DNA of 64,000 nt from Haloactinopolyspora alba (lineage in GTDB: Bacteria; Actinomycetota; Actinomycetes; Jiangellales; Jiangellaceae): contig NZ_PYGE01000002.1 in NCBI RefSeq assembly GCF_003014555.1, positions 124,001 through 188,000 of the forward strand, read 5' to 3'. Shown here piece by piece: positions 27,201-39,111 of this stretch (position 1 is its first letter; every line of letters starts with the position of its first letter). The translations under genes and the position numbers were made by a program. The notes under the pieces are model-generated. The model ran no database searches, was not told where the DNA came from, and saw nothing but the letters and a program-made list of their open reading frames with translations.

Positions 27201-28949
27201 ATGCGTGATCATCGGCCGCGTGATCTGAGCCCGGCAGAGATCGGATTCGTCCCGCAGCGTGCGGTCTCGTGGCTGAACCCCGGCCTGCTGGCCGGGACCG
27301 CCGTCCGGGTCGCGTTCGCGCACCTGTTCGGCGGGTATCTCGACAAGCGTGAGCTGCAGGCGTCGATGCCGAGCACCGTCCACGACCACTCGGCGGCCGA
27401 CGAGCTCTGGGTCGACTACACCGCCGACACCGGCGACGGTTTCGATGCCACGCTGTCCGTCGCGTCGGTCCTGTCCCGGCGGTGGCTGTCCGTCGACGAC
27501 GGGCCCGGGCTGCCGCGTGCGGACGTTCTGGTGCTCGGTGGCGACCAGGTGTATCCGGCGGCGTCGGCGGCGGCGTACGAGAACCGGTGGAAGGGCCCGT
27601 TCCGCGCCGCATTCCCGAAGCAGCCCGACGGTGGCGCGGAGTTGTACGCGGTGCCCGGCAACCACGACTGGTACGACGGGCTGACAGCGTTCCTGCGGCT
27701 GTTCGCCCAGGGTGAGTGGATCGGCGGCTGGCGGACCCGGCAGCGGCGTAGCTATTTCGCGGCGGCGCTGCCACACCGCTGGTGGCTGTTCGCCGTCGAC
27801 GTCCAGCTGTCCTCCTACATCGACGAGCCGCAGCTGGACTACTTCGCCGACGCGGCGGCTCGGCTGGGCCCGGGGGACCGCGTCATCCTCTGTTCGGCCA
27901 AGCCGGGCTGGGTGAAGACGACGGACGACGCCGGCGCATACGACAACATCGACTACTTCGTCCGCACCGTCATCGAACCGACCGGTGCGCAGGTGCCGCT
28001 ACTGCTCGCCGGCGATCTGCACCACTACGCGCGCTACGCCGGGGACGGCCCCGACGGACAGGGACGGCACCTGGTGACCTGCGGTGGCGGCGGCGCCTAC
28101 CTGGTCGGAACCGCGGACCTGCCGGACGAGATCACCGTCCCGCCGGACGAGAGAGCCGCCGCGCGGGACGGGAGCGCTGGCGCGCGCGATGGGAGCGCCG
28201 CGCGGGACGGCAGCGCCGCGCCGCCGGACGGGAGGACCGTCCCGCCGAACCGCGAACCCGAGGCGGAGCCGTCCCGGCGCTACGGCCTGGCGGCGGCCTA
28301 CCCGTCCCGCAAGCGGTCCCGGCAGCTCGGCTGGCGAGTGTTCGCCCGGCTGCCGCTGCGCAACCGCGGTTTCGTGGGCCTGGTCGGCCTGATGCAGACC
28401 CTGCTGATGCTGGCGTTTCTCAGCGCACACGGCACCTGGCTGAACGCGGCCGTCGGCGCGGCCGTGGCCGGGGTGTTCGCCGGGACGCTGCTGTTCGCGA
28501 CGGCCCTCGGCGAGCACGGCCGCCGGCACTGGGTGGCCGGCGCTCTGCACGCTCTGCCACACCTCGGGCTGGGCATCCTGGGCGCACTGGCGTGGTCGGC
28601 GTCACCGCTGTCGGAGGTGCCGAACCCGTGGGACACGGTGCTGGCCTTCGCCGTGTACCTGCCGCTCGCCGGGGTCGTGGACTCGTGGATCGTGAGCGGG
28701 TACCTGCTGCTCGCCCGGTACGCACGGGTGAACGTGAACGAGCTGTACGCCGGGCTCGGCATCGACGACTTCAAGTGTTTCCTGCGCATGCACATCGACT
28801 CCGACGGGTCGCTGACCCTGCACCCGGTCGCGATCGACCAGGTGTGCCGGCGCTGGCGTGCCGACCCGGACGGCCCGCCGGGCGCCCCGTGGCTGGTTCC
28901 GGTGGATCCGTTGCGGGCGCGCCGCGTCGAGCCGCCGGTCAGGCTGTGA
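27201..28949 (+). CDS. Membrane metallophosphoesterase
   Basis: 582 residues. The N-terminal half is a calcineurin-like phosphoesterase: GGDQVYPAAS, VPGNHDWYDGL and AGDLHHYARYA hold the metal ligands. A linker (~313-355) rich in ARDGSA/PPDGR repeats leads to a C-terminal half with about four membrane helices (390-510), then a soluble tail. The catalytic domain would face the cytosol next to the membrane. Substrate unknown. It is leaderless from ATG 27201, and its TGA begins a TGATC-type hairpin. Confidence 0.83.
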   Translation: MRDHRPRDLSPAEIGFVPQRAVSWLNPGLLAGTAVRVAFAHLFGGYLDKRELQASMPSTVHDHSAADELWVDYTADTGDGFDATLSVASVLSRRWLSVDDGPGLPRADVLVLGGDQVYPAASAAAYENRWKGPFRAAFPKQPDGGAELYAVPGNHDWYDGLTAFLRLFAQGEWIGGWRTRQRRSYFAAALPHRWWLFAVDVQLSSYIDEPQLDYFADAAARLGPGDRVILCSAKPGWVKTTDDAGAYDNIDYFVRTVIEPTGAQVPLLLAGDLHHYARYAGDGPDGQGRHLVTCGGGGAYLVGTADLPDEITVPPDERAAARDGSAGARDGSAARDGSAAPPDGRTVPPNREPEAEPSRRYGLAAAYPSRKRSRQLGWRVFARLPLRNRGFVGLVGLMQTLLMLAFLSAHGTWLNAAVGAAVAGVFAGTLLFATALGEHGRRHWVAGALHALPHLGLGILGALAWSASPLSEVPNPWDTVLAFAVYLPLAGVVDSWIVSGYLLLARYARVNVNELYAGLGIDDFKCFLRMHIDSDGSLTLHPVAIDQVCRRWRADPDGPPGAPWLVPVDPLRARRVEPPVRL

Positions 28950-28999
28950 TCGTCAGGGATCTGCTGCTGCCATGGCGAGAGCGCAGCCTGACGGTCACA
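28945..28999. terminator. TGATC-type hairpin after the phosphoesterase gene
   Basis: TGTGATCGTCAGG (28945-28957) pairs with CCTGACGGTCACA (28987-28999) through one G-U wobble. The gene's TGA stop (28947-28949) is in the left arm. It lies between convergent genes. Confidence 0.6.
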
Positions 29000-29018
29000 C
29001 GCGGAACGGCCCGGCGGT

Positions 29019-31304
<2,286 letters not shown>

Positions 31305-31331
<27 letters not shown>

Positions 31332-31718
31332 GTCGAGGTCGTCCACGAACCAGACCTGGCGGCCACGGTTCGACTCGTGCACGAAGTCGCGTAGCGCGTC
31401 GCTGGACTCCAGCCGGGCGGAGATGTCGCCGACGACGGTCAGCCGGACGCCGTAGTTGACGAACTTGGACATGAACTCGCCGGCGATCCCGGTGCTGAGT
31501 GCGAAGAAGTCCGGGTCCAGCCGCTGGGCCGGCAGGATCACCAGTTCCGCCTCGTGCGACCACGCCTGCCCGATCAGGTCGAGGGCGTCTTGTGCGCTGC
31601 TCAGCGAGCTGCCGTCGTGCGCGCACAGCAGCGCCCGGACGCCGGCGCGAACGGTCGGGATGTCGGCGCCGGTGTCGCCGGTGAGGTCGCGGGTGCCGGC
31701 GGGTACTTCGTGGCTCAT
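31305..31718 (-). CDS. DUF4180-like protein
   Basis: 137 residues. The sequence LDLIGQAWSHEAELVILPAQRLDPDFFALSTGIAGEFM and KFVNYGVRLTVVGDIS resembles the DUF4180 family. These small cytosolic proteins of unknown role have a GIAGE-KFVNY core. ATG 31718 overlaps the stop of the upstream HTH gene by 4 bases, so they are coupled and probably act together. Confidence 0.75.
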
Positions 31719-32149
31719 GACTGCTCCTCCGCGATCAGGTTGACGGTCTTCAGCATCTCGGCGCAGTCCTCGAGCCCGCCGACGATGACGATCTTCAGGC
31801 TGGCCCGTTCCTCGTCGTACATGGTCTCGACGCGCAGCGGCCGCTGGTCCGCTGCACGTCCGGACGCGGAGGCCGTGACCAGGGTGGTCAGCCGCGACAC
31901 GTCGGCACCGCTGATCGCGTCGATCTGCACGACCGCGGACACCTCGGCGTGGCGCCGGGTGCGGGCCGCCCCGGACGGTGCCGTCACGGGGCGTCCGGTG
32001 AACGCCTCCAGGTCCTCGCGCGCGATGCGGTACTGCTTGCCGATGCGGGTGGCGGGCAGGCGGCCGTCGCGCACGTAACCCCGGACCGTCTTGACGTGCA
32101 ACCCCAGCAGGGTCGCCACCTGGTCGACAGAGTACAGCTGGTCCGGCAC
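31715..32149 (-). CDS. HTH_17 (excisionase-like fold) transcriptional regulator
   Basis: 144 residues. Residues 1-55 form a MerR/excisionase-type winged helix (YSVDQVATLLGLHVKTVRGYVRDGRLPATRIGKQYRI). The rest (~75-144) is an alpha/beta sensor-like domain ending KIVIVGGLEDCAEMLKTVNLI. Start GTG 32149 follows AAGGA. It is coupled to a DUF4180 gene and preceded by an unusually AT-rich palindromic stretch, likely its own operator. It is not phage: no integrase is nearby. Confidence 0.78.
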   Translation of the reverse strand: MPDQLYSVDQVATLLGLHVKTVRGYVRDGRLPATRIGKQYRIAREDLEAFTGRPVTAPSGAARTRRHAEVSAVVQIDAISGADVSRLTTLVTASASGRAADQRPLRVETMYDEERASLKIVIVGGLEDCAEMLKTVNLIAEEQS

Positions 32150-32165
32150 GGCCTATCCTTCCCTA

Positions 32166-32205
32166 AATTCCTCTATTAGAGTATCAGAGAAGTTACTTTG
32201 CAGAA
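32166..32205 (-). promoter_or_regulatory. AT-rich operator/promoter of the HTH_17-DUF4180 operon
   Basis: Within DNA that is otherwise very GC-rich, this stretch is about two-thirds A+T. It holds the palindrome CTCTATTAGAG (32171-32181) and a nearby half-match TATCAGAG (32183-32190). Such an island directly before a regulator gene is best read as its promoter and binding site. Confidence 0.5.
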
Positions 32206-32970
32206 GGATAGTGAACGTCGGCTTCCAAGATCAGGTCTGCTCGCGGAACTGCCCGGGTGCGGCTTCTGTTCGGGACGACACACCCACTCACTCTCGGGAC
32301 TCGACTTGACCGCGGCGCCGGCTCGGTAGCCATCACGGAAGGAGCGCTGACAGCCACGAGGATGTCCGCCAGAGCGTCTCACTGTCCGCCAGGGCGTGAC
32401 CTGATCGCCGATCCAGCACCTGATCATTTCAGGCTCTGCCGTTCTCATCCGTGGGTGCCTGGTTGCGCGTCGACGGCCCGAGCGCCGCTCCGGCTGCCGC
32501 CGGGGGTCTGGCTTGTCGAAGGGTCAGCGACCTGGGTCGGTGGCAACGGTGCGCGAAGCGCCGGCGTGTGAGGGCTGTCGCGTCCGTGGGCATGTCGGGC
32601 GGATGTGCCCCGGGCTCGCTGATGCTGTTCTGAGCGTCGCATGCGCGAAAACCGGACGCACCAACCGCCGAAACGGGCCCGCATCCGTCCGCTTTTCACA
32701 CATGGAGCCGGATTCTGGCACACGAGCCACCCCACAGCCCCGAGCCAACGCCCCCGGGCACGAAGGGCACGACAGCCCAGATCCGCTCACCGACCTGACA
32801 CGAAAGCCCTCGCCCGAGCCGGAGCCACGGATATGTCACACGACCCGGAAATGATCAGGTCGGCGTACGACATGCCCACCCCGGGGACTCGACTTGACCC
32901 CGGGGCCGGTGCGGGTTGGAGACTTCTCGTGCCGCACCCGGCATTTCCGCAGGCAGGAAGGAACCGCTCC
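32206..32970. other. Gene-free stretch with degenerate repeats
   Basis: No coding frame is convincing over about 765 bases. It contains two box-like sequences, TGACCTGATC (32397-32406) and CACCTGATC (32417-32425), spaced as in the first two boxes of the 36.6-kb element. A GATCAGGT half-box lies at 32853. The 16-mer GGGACTCGACTTGACC occurs twice (32296-32311 and 32884-32899) in a longer imperfect direct repeat. Confidence 0.55.
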
Positions 32971-33891
32971 ATGTCTCTCGCAGCGCGCTACGCCCGTTAC
33001 GGCGGCCCCGAGGTGCTGACGGTCGACGAGATCCCCACGCCGGAACCGGGATCGGGCCGGGTCCGCATCGCGGTACGGGCGGCCGGTGTCAACGGCATCG
33101 ACCGGAAGCTGCGCAGCGGGGTGTTCGCCGGTGGCGAGCCGTTGAGCGAACCGAAACGCGTCGGCGTCGACGTCGCCGGAGTGATCGACGCCGTCGGCCC
33201 GGACGTCGACGGCTGGGAGGTCGGCCAGGCCGTGTTCGGCCAGGTCGGTTCCGGGGCCGCGGCGACGCACGTCGTGGCGCGCCCCGACCGGATCGTCGCC
33301 AAACCGGACGGCCTGTCGTTCGAGCAGGCGGCGGCGCTGCCGGTCGCGGCCGAGACCGCGCACCGCACGCTGGGGCTGCTGGGCGTCGGCGCCGGGCAGA
33401 CGCTGCTGATCCACGCGGTCGCCGGCGGCGTCGGACTGTTCACCGCGCAGCTGGCCCGGATCCGCGAGGCCCGGGTGGTCGGCACCGCCAGCGCGGCCCG
33501 GCACGACGCGCTGCGCGAGCTCGGCGTGACACCGGTGACGTACGGCGACGGCTGGGTCGACCGGGTACGCGAGGTCGCGGCCGACGGTGTGGACGCGGTG
33601 CTGGACGCCTCCGGGCGCGGTGTCCTGGCCGGATCGGTCGAGCTGGCCGGCGGCGCCGACCGCGTCGTCACCATCGCCGACGGAGACGCCGGCAACTACG
33701 GCGTCGAGTACAGCTCCGGTGGTGGGACGTCGTTGCCCGAGGTGTTCGCCGAGGTGCTTCCGCTGGTCGAGCAGGGCCGGATCCGGATGCCGGTCGCCGA
33801 GGTGTACCCGCTGCGGCAGATCGCCGAGGCGCACCGTCGCAGCGAGGCCGGTCACGTGTTCGGCAAGATCGTCGTCACCGTCGACGCCTGA
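32971..33891 (+). CDS. Zinc-independent MDR oxidoreductase (quinone-oxidoreductase-like)
   Basis: 306 residues of the medium-chain dehydrogenase/reductase fold: YGGPEVLTVDEIPTPEPGSG, AAGVNGIDRKLRSG, GVDVAGVIDAVGPDV and nucleotide-binding LLIHAVAGGVGLFTAQLAR. The zinc-binding Cys/Glu set is absent, pointing to an NADPH quinone or enone reductase. AGGAAGGAA precedes ATG 32971. It sits alone between a repeat-rich gap and valS. Confidence 0.88.
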   Translation: MSLAARYARYGGPEVLTVDEIPTPEPGSGRVRIAVRAAGVNGIDRKLRSGVFAGGEPLSEPKRVGVDVAGVIDAVGPDVDGWEVGQAVFGQVGSGAAATHVVARPDRIVAKPDGLSFEQAAALPVAAETAHRTLGLLGVGAGQTLLIHAVAGGVGLFTAQLARIREARVVGTASAARHDALRELGVTPVTYGDGWVDRVREVAADGVDAVLDASGRGVLAGSVELAGGADRVVTIADGDAGNYGVEYSSGGGTSLPEVFAEVLPLVEQGRIRMPVAEVYPLRQIAEAHRRSEAGHVFGKIVVTVDA

Positions 33892-33949
33892 CCGGCCGGC
33901 GGTTTCGGCCGAGGTGCGGACGTTGCCGGTGATCGGCGGCGACGGTGGG

Positions 33950-33955
33950 TAGACT
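33950..33955 (+). promoter_or_regulatory. -10 box TAGACT, leaderless start of valS
   Basis: TAGACT, 8 bases, GTG 33964. No ribosome site is seen. Confidence 0.45.
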
Positions 33956-33963
33956 CCGCCACC

Positions 33964-36609
33964 GTGACAGCGAGCCCCGAATCGATGAACGACGCCGCAC
34001 TGCCGTCCGTGTTCGACCCGGCCGAGGTGGAGGAGCCGACCTACCGCCGGTGGGTCGAGCGAGGCTACTTCGAGGTCGACGACGAGAGCGACAAGCCTCC
34101 GTTCTGCGTGGTGATCCCGCCGCCCAACGTCACCGGGTCGCTGCACCTCGGGCACGCGTTCGAACACACCCTGATCGACGCGCTGGTCCGTCGGCGCCGG
34201 ATGCAGGGCTACGCGGCACTGTGGATGCCCGGCATGGACCACGCGGGCATCGCCACCCAGAACGTCGTCGAGCGCGACCTGGCCAAGGACGGCATCTCGC
34301 GCCACGACCTCGGTCGCGAGGCGTTCATCGACAAGGTGTGGGAGTGGAAGGCCGAATCCGGCGGCAAGATCCTCGACCAGATGTGCCGCCTCGGCGACGG
34401 CGTCGCGTGGAACCGCGAGCGCTTCACCATGGACGACGGGCTCTCCCGCGCCGTGCAGACCATTTTCAAGCGGCTGTACGACGACGAGCTGATCTACCAG
34501 GCCGAGCGGATCATCAACTGGTGCGTGCGCTGCCACACCGCGCTGTCCGACATCGAGGTCGAGCACAGTGAGGACGAGGGCGAGCTGATCTCGATCCGTT
34601 ACGGCGCGCCGGACGGCGACGTCGTCGTCGCCACCACCCGGGCGGAGACGATGCTCGGTGACACCGCGGTCGCGGTGCACCCCGACGACGAGCGCTACCG
34701 GCACCTGGTCGGCACCGAGATCGAGCTGCCGCTGACCGGCCGCCACATCCCCGTCGTCGCCGACGCGCACGTCGACCCCGAGTTCGGCACCGGCATGGTG
34801 AAGGTGACGCCGGCGCACGACCCGAACGACTTCGAGATCGGCCGACGGCACGGGCTGCCGCAGCCGAGCATCATGGACGAGCACGGCACCGTCACCGCGC
34901 ACGGCCCGTTCCAGGGGCTGGACCGGTTCGAGGCGCGCCCGGCCATCGTGGCCGCGCTGCGCGAGCAGGGCCGCATCGTGTCCGAGAAGCGGCCGTACAC
35001 GCATGCCGTCGGGCACTGCTCACGCTGCAAGACCGTGGTGGAGCCGCGGCTGTCGCTGCAGTGGTGGGTGAAGGTCGGCCCGCTGGCCACCGCGGCGGGC
35101 GACGCCGTACGCGACGGCCGGGTGCGCATCCACCCGTCGAGCATGGAGCCGCGCTGGTTCGGCTGGGTGGACGACATGCACGACTGGTGCATCTCACGTC
35201 AACTCTGGTGGGGACACCGCATCCCGGTCTGGTACGGGCCGAACGGCGAGGTCGTGTGCGTCGGCCCGGACGAGCAGCCGCCCACCGGGCCCGGGTGGAC
35301 GCAGGACGAGGACGTCCTGGACACGTGGTTCTCGTCGGCGCTGTGGCCTTTCTCCACGCTGGGCTGGCCGGAGGCCACTCCGGCGCTGGAGAAGTTCTAT
35401 CCGAACCAGGTGCTGGTCACCGGCTACGACATCCTGTTCTTCTGGGTGGCCCGGATGATGATGTTCGGGCTGTACGCGAACGCGGACAAAGGCCCGTGCC
35501 TTGCAGTTCCCTTTAACACCATCGCGTTGCACGGGATGGTCCGTGACGAGCACGGCAAGAAGATGTCGAAGTCGTTCGGCAACGCCGTCGACCCGCTGGA
35601 GTGGATGGACGCGTACGGCTCCGACGCGCTGCGTTTCACGCTGGCCCGGGGGGCGAACCCCGGCACCGACGTGCCCATCGGCGAGGACTGGGTGCAGGCC
35701 TCGCGCAACTTCTGCAACAAGCTGTGGAATGCCACCCGGTTCGCGCTGCTCAGCGGGGCCCGCGTCGGCACGCTGCCGCCTGCCGCCGAGCTGTCGGCGC
35801 CGGACCGGTGGATTCTGTCGCGGCTGCACGCCACCGTGGCCGAGGTCGACGCGTACTACGAGGACTACCAGTTCGCCAAGCTCAGCGACTCGCTGTATCA
35901 CTTCGCGTGGGACGAGTTCTGCGACTGGTACGTCGAGCTCGCGAAGGCGTCCCTGGCCGCGGGCGGCGACCAGGCCGACCGGACGCGTCTGGTCCTCGGG
36001 CACGTGCTGGACGTGCTGCTGAAGCTGCTGCACCCGGTGACCCCGTTCGTGACCGAGGCGCTGTGGACGACATTGACCGGTGACGAGTCGGTGATGGTGG
36101 CCGAGTGGCCCGAGGCGCAGCCGGGCTGGACCGACACGGCCGCGGAGCAGACGGTCGTCGAGCTGCAGCGCATCGTCACGCAGGTGCGTCGTTTCCGCAG
36201 CGACCAGGGGCTCAAGCCGGGACAGCGGGTTCCGGCGCGGTTCACCGAAAGCACCGGGCGGGTGGTGAGCGAACACGAGGAGTCGTTCCGCTCGCTGACC
36301 AAGCTGACGCGGCCCGAGGCGGACGGGTTCCACGCCACCGCGAGCGTCGTGGTGGGCGAGGTGACCGTCGAGCTCGACCTGTCGGGAGCCGTCGACGTCG
36401 AAGCGGAGCGGCGCCGGCTGACGAAGGACCTGGAGGCCGAGCGCAAGGCCTTGGAGCAGGCCGAACGGAAGCTCGACAACGAGCAGTTCCTCGCCAAGGC
36501 GCCCGAGGCCGAGGTCGACAAGGTCCGCGGCCGTCGTAGCGCCGCCGAGTCCGAGATCGCCCGGCTGGAGGCCCAGCTCGCCGCCCTCCAACCCTCGCCC
36601 TCGCGCTGA
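33964..36609 (+). CDS. valS: Valyl-tRNA synthetase
   Basis: 881 residues. The class I signatures are [14 protein letters not shown] (HIGH) near residue 47-60 and KKMSKSFGN near 525-533. The editing domain lies between them ([16 protein letters not shown]). The last ~70 residues form the ValRS coiled coil ([21 protein letters not shown]). It charges tRNA-Val in the cytosol. GTG 33964 follows a -10 box by 8 bases, so leaderless expression is likely. folC follows beyond a repeat element. Confidence 0.96.
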   Translation: MTASPESMNDAALPSVFDPAEVEEPTYRRWVERGYFEVDDESDKPPFCVVIPPPNVTGSLHLGHAFEHTLIDALVRRRRMQGYAALWMPGMDHAGIATQNVVERDLAKDGISRHDLGREAFIDKVWEWKAESGGKILDQMCRLGDGVAWNRERFTMDDGLSRAVQTIFKRLYDDELIYQAERIINWCVRCHTALSDIEVEHSEDEGELISIRYGAPDGDVVVATTRAETMLGDTAVAVHPDDERYRHLVGTEIELPLTGRHIPVVADAHVDPEFGTGMVKVTPAHDPNDFEIGRRHGLPQPSIMDEHGTVTAHGPFQGLDRFEARPAIVAALREQGRIVSEKRPYTHAVGHCSRCKTVVEPRLSLQWWVKVGPLATAAGDAVRDGRVRIHPSSMEPRWFGWVDDMHDWCISRQLWWGHRIPVWYGPNGEVVCVGPDEQPPTGPGWTQDEDVLDTWFSSALWPFSTLGWPEATPALEKFYPNQVLVTGYDILFFWVARMMMFGLYANADKGPCLAVPFNTIALHGMVRDEHGKKMSKSFGNAVDPLEWMDAYGSDALRFTLARGANPGTDVPIGEDWVQASRNFCNKLWNATRFALLSGARVGTLPPAAELSAPDRWILSRLHATVAEVDAYYEDYQFAKLSDSLYHFAWDEFCDWYVELAKASLAAGGDQADRTRLVLGHVLDVLLKLLHPVTPFVTEALWTTLTGDESVMVAEWPEAQPGWTDTAAEQTVVELQRIVTQVRRFRSDQGLKPGQRVPARFTESTGRVVSEHEESFRSLTKLTRPEADGFHATASVVVGEVTVELDLSGAVDVEAERRRLTKDLEAERKALEQAERKLDNEQFLAKAPEAEVDKVRGRRSAAESEIARLEAQLAALQPSPSR

Positions 36610-36632
36610 TCTCGCCCGCCACCGCCGTCGTT

Positions 36633-36798
36633 GGTCACCTGATCGCGAAAAAATCACCTGATCAGCCCAGATTCGGCGATCAGGTGACGATGTGCCGGGG
36701 TGCGGACGCGGCAACGTCACCTGATCGACTCCACATGCCGGACGCGGAATGATCAGGTGACCGAAGGCGCCGCGGTAGCGGTCCTTTGTCACCTGATC
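36633..36798. repeat. 147-bp alternating-box element, copy 2 (inverted) plus one extra box
   Basis: GTCACCTGATC boxes are at 36634, 36653 (one mismatch), 36716 and 36788; the reverse orientation is at 36678 and 36751. Spacings from 36653 onward are 25, 38, 35 and 37, exactly the reverse of copy 1 at 23966-24112. An extra box lies 19 bases upstream. It fills most of the 346-base gap between valS and folC. Confidence 0.85.
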
Positions 36799-36955
36799 GT
36801 TCCGTGACAGTGGGGCCGCGCCGGACCGACACATCTGTGCCGCGAGACGGGTCCTGTGCGCAGGCCGGCGTGGTCGTCGCAGGGGAGTGCGTCCGCGAGC
36901 AGAAGATGCGAGAGAATGCCGAGTGTCCGTTCGTCATGGAGAAGACAGGTGAGTC

Positions 36956-38287
36956 GTGAGCAGTGATGCCCTACGCCGGGTCGAGGCGGAACTGCTGGCG
37001 CGCCGGCCGGAGTCGCAGGTCGAGCCGTCGCTGGAACGCATCAGCGAGCTGATCGATCTGCTCGGCGAGCCGCAGCGCGCCTTTCCGGTGGTGCACGTCG
37101 GCGGCACGAACGGCAAGACGTCCACCGCCAGGATGGTCGACGAGCTGTTGCGCGAGCTGAACCTGCGCACCGGGCGCTACACCAGCCCGCACCTGCAGTC
37201 GGTGACCGAGCGGATCGTCATCGACGGCGAGCCGATCGACGAGGAGCTGTTCCTGTCGACCTACGCCGAGCTGAGCCCGTACCTCGACATGGTCGATGCC
37301 CGCCACGACGTGCAGCTGGGCTACTTCGAGGTGCTGACGGCCATCGCGTACGCGGCGTTCGCCGACGCGCCGGTGGACGTCGCCGTCGTCGAGGTCGGCA
37401 TGGGCGGATCGTGGGACGCGACGAACGTCGCCGACGGCAAGGTCGCGGTCGTGACCCCGATCTCGGTCGATCACGCCGAGTATCTCGGCGACACCGTCGA
37501 GCTGATCAGCGAGGAGAAGGCGGGCATCATCAAGCCCGGGTCGTACGCGGTGCTGGCGGCGCAAGAGGCCCCCGCCGCCGACGTGCTGCTGAGCAGGGTC
37601 GCGCAGGCCGGTGTGTCGGTCGCCCGCCAGGGCGTCGAGTTCGGTGTGCGCCACCGCGAGATGGCGGTCGGCGGGCAGGTCATCAGCGTGCAGGGGCTCG
37701 CCGGCCTGTACGACGACATCTTCCTGCCGCTGCACGGCGAGCACCAGGCGCACAACGCGGCGGTCGCGCTGGCGGCGGTGGAGGCGTTCGTCGGCGGCGG
37801 CCGCGAACTGAATCTCGAACGGGTGCAGTCGGCGTTCGCGCGGGTCGCCTCGCCGGGCCGGCTCGAGGTGCTGCGACGCGGTCCGGTGGTGCTGGCCGAC
37901 GCCGCGCACAACCCCGCGAGCGCGGAGGCCCTGGCCGCGGCGCTGTCGGAGGAGTTCGCCTCGACGTCGCTGGTCGCGGTGGTGGCGGTGCTCGGCGACA
38001 AGGACGCCGCCGGCATCCTCGCGGCGCTGGAACCGGTGGTCGCGTCGGTCGTGGTGACCGAGAACTCGTCACCGCGGTGCCTGGCCGCGGACGACCTCGA
38101 GCCGATCGCCGTGGACGTGTTCGGCGAGGAGCGCGTGCACGTCGCGACGCCGCTGCCCGAGGCCGTCGACGCCGCGCTGGCGCTGGCCGAGCGTGAGGGC
38201 GAGACCGGAGGGCACGGTGTCGTCGTCACCGGGTCGGTCGTGACCTCCGGCGACGTGCGCGAGGCGTTCCACGAGGCTGCGACATGA
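36956..38287 (+). CDS. folC: Folylpolyglutamate / dihydrofolate synthase
   Basis: 443 residues of the Mur ligase-like fold. P-loop HVGGTNGKTSTARM is near residue 47, followed by TGRYTSPHLQSVTERI, VVEVGMGGSWDATN, EKAGIIKPG and VLADAAHNPASAEALA. It adds glutamates to folates and may also make dihydrofolate. GTG 36956 follows CAGGTGAGTC. Its TGA overlaps the DUF4233 gene start, as in M. tuberculosis Rv2447c-Rv2446c. Confidence 0.95.
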   Translation: MSSDALRRVEAELLARRPESQVEPSLERISELIDLLGEPQRAFPVVHVGGTNGKTSTARMVDELLRELNLRTGRYTSPHLQSVTERIVIDGEPIDEELFLSTYAELSPYLDMVDARHDVQLGYFEVLTAIAYAAFADAPVDVAVVEVGMGGSWDATNVADGKVAVVTPISVDHAEYLGDTVELISEEKAGIIKPGSYAVLAAQEAPAADVLLSRVAQAGVSVARQGVEFGVRHREMAVGGQVISVQGLAGLYDDIFLPLHGEHQAHNAAVALAAVEAFVGGGRELNLERVQSAFARVASPGRLEVLRRGPVVLADAAHNPASAEALAAALSEEFASTSLVAVVAVLGDKDAAGILAALEPVVASVVVTENSSPRCLAADDLEPIAVDVFGEERVHVATPLPEAVDAALALAEREGETGGHGVVVTGSVVTSGDVREAFHEAAT

Positions 38288-38625
38288 GCCGGATCGCGGC
38301 GACGATCCTGGTCACCGAGGCGCTGGTCGTCCTGCTGGCGGTGCCGGTGGCGGTGAACGTGTCGAACGTCGCGACGGCGACGGCGTGGCTGGTCGCGGGC
38401 GCCATCGCGGCGGCCTGCGTGGTGGGTGCCGGGACCGTGCGGCGCGGGCGCCTCGGCTACGTCGTCGGCTCCGTGGCGCAGCTGGCCGCCGTCGGCACCG
38501 GTTTCGTGGTGCCCGCGATGTTCGTGCTGGGTGGTGTGTTCGCGCTGATGTGGTTCGTGCTGATGCGCATCGGCCCGGAGGTGGAACGCGCCCAGGCGGC
38601 GCGTGAGCGGAACACCGGCGAGTGA
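38284..38625 (+). CDS. DUF4233 membrane protein
   Basis: 113 residues with four hydrophobic segments (about 5-25, 32-50, 59-77 and 80-96) and a polar C-terminus. Its ATG overlaps folC by 4 bases (ATGA). Position after folC and before ndk, and the start MSRIAATILVTEALVV, match the DUF4233 family (Rv2446c). Function unknown. The TGA stop opens a TGATC-type hairpin. Confidence 0.85.
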   Translation: MSRIAATILVTEALVVLLAVPVAVNVSNVATATAWLVAGAIAAACVVGAGTVRRGRLGYVVGSVAQLAAVGTGFVVPAMFVLGGVFALMWFVLMRIGPEVERAQAARERNTGE

Positions 38626-38675
38626 TCGTCAGGGTTCTACCGGCGCCATAGCGGCAGCGGACCCCTGACGATCAC
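38622..38675. terminator. TGATC-type hairpin between DUF4233 gene and ndk
   Basis: GTGATCGTCAGGG (38622-38634) and CCCTGACGATCAC (38663-38675) are perfect 13-bp arms with a 28-base loop between convergent genes. The DUF4233 stop codon (38623-38625) is in the left arm. Confidence 0.7.
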
Positions 38676-38700
38676 CCCGGGTGGGCGTGCGGTCGGGCCG

Positions 38701-39111
38701 TCAGGACAGGCCCGGGAACCAGAGGTCGAGCTCACGCTTGGCGGACTCGGTGGAGTCCGAGGCGTGGACGAGGTTCTCGGAGTTGGACAGGGCGTAGTCG
38801 CCGCGGACGGTGCCGGGTTCGGCCTTGCGGCCGTCGGTGGCGCCGTTCAGCGCGCGCACGACGTCGATGGCCTGGTCACCTTCGAGGACGAGCGCGACGA
38901 GCGGCCCGCCGGTGACGAACTCGCGCAGTGCGGGGTAGAACGGCTTGTCGACGTGCTCGGCGTAGTGCGCGTCGGACAGCGTGGGGTCGATCGTGCGCTG
39001 GTCCATCGCGACGATGGACAGGCCTTTGCGCTCATATCGGGCGAGGATCGTACCGACCAGGCCACGGCGGACCGCGTCGGGCTTGATCAGGACGAGCGTG
39101 CGCTCGGACAC
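38701..39111 (-). CDS. ndk: Nucleoside diphosphate kinase
   Basis: 136 residues. TLVLIKPDAVRRGLVG opens the protein, and the phospho-accepting His lies in NLVHASDSTESAKREL near the C-terminus. It passes phosphate from ATP to other nucleoside diphosphates. GTG 39111 has AGGAG 6 bases upstream. Convergent with the folC operon, matching the mycobacterial neighbourhood. Confidence 0.95.
   Translation of the reverse strand: MSERTLVLIKPDAVRRGLVGTILARYERKGLSIVAMDQRTIDPTLSDAHYAEHVDKPFYPALREFVTGGPLVALVLEGDQAIDVVRALNGATDGRKAEPGTVRGDYALSNSENLVHASDSTESAKRELDLWFPGLS

Noticed and set aside
31715-32149. HTH_17 gene as a phage excisionase
   Set aside because: It carries an extra sensor-like domain, is coupled to a DUF4180 gene and has no integrase nearby.
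32513-32854. Short overlapping frames on both strands at 32.4-32.9 kb
   Set aside because: Low-complexity Pro/Arg/Ser translations, mutual overlap and nested repeats; no homology recognised.
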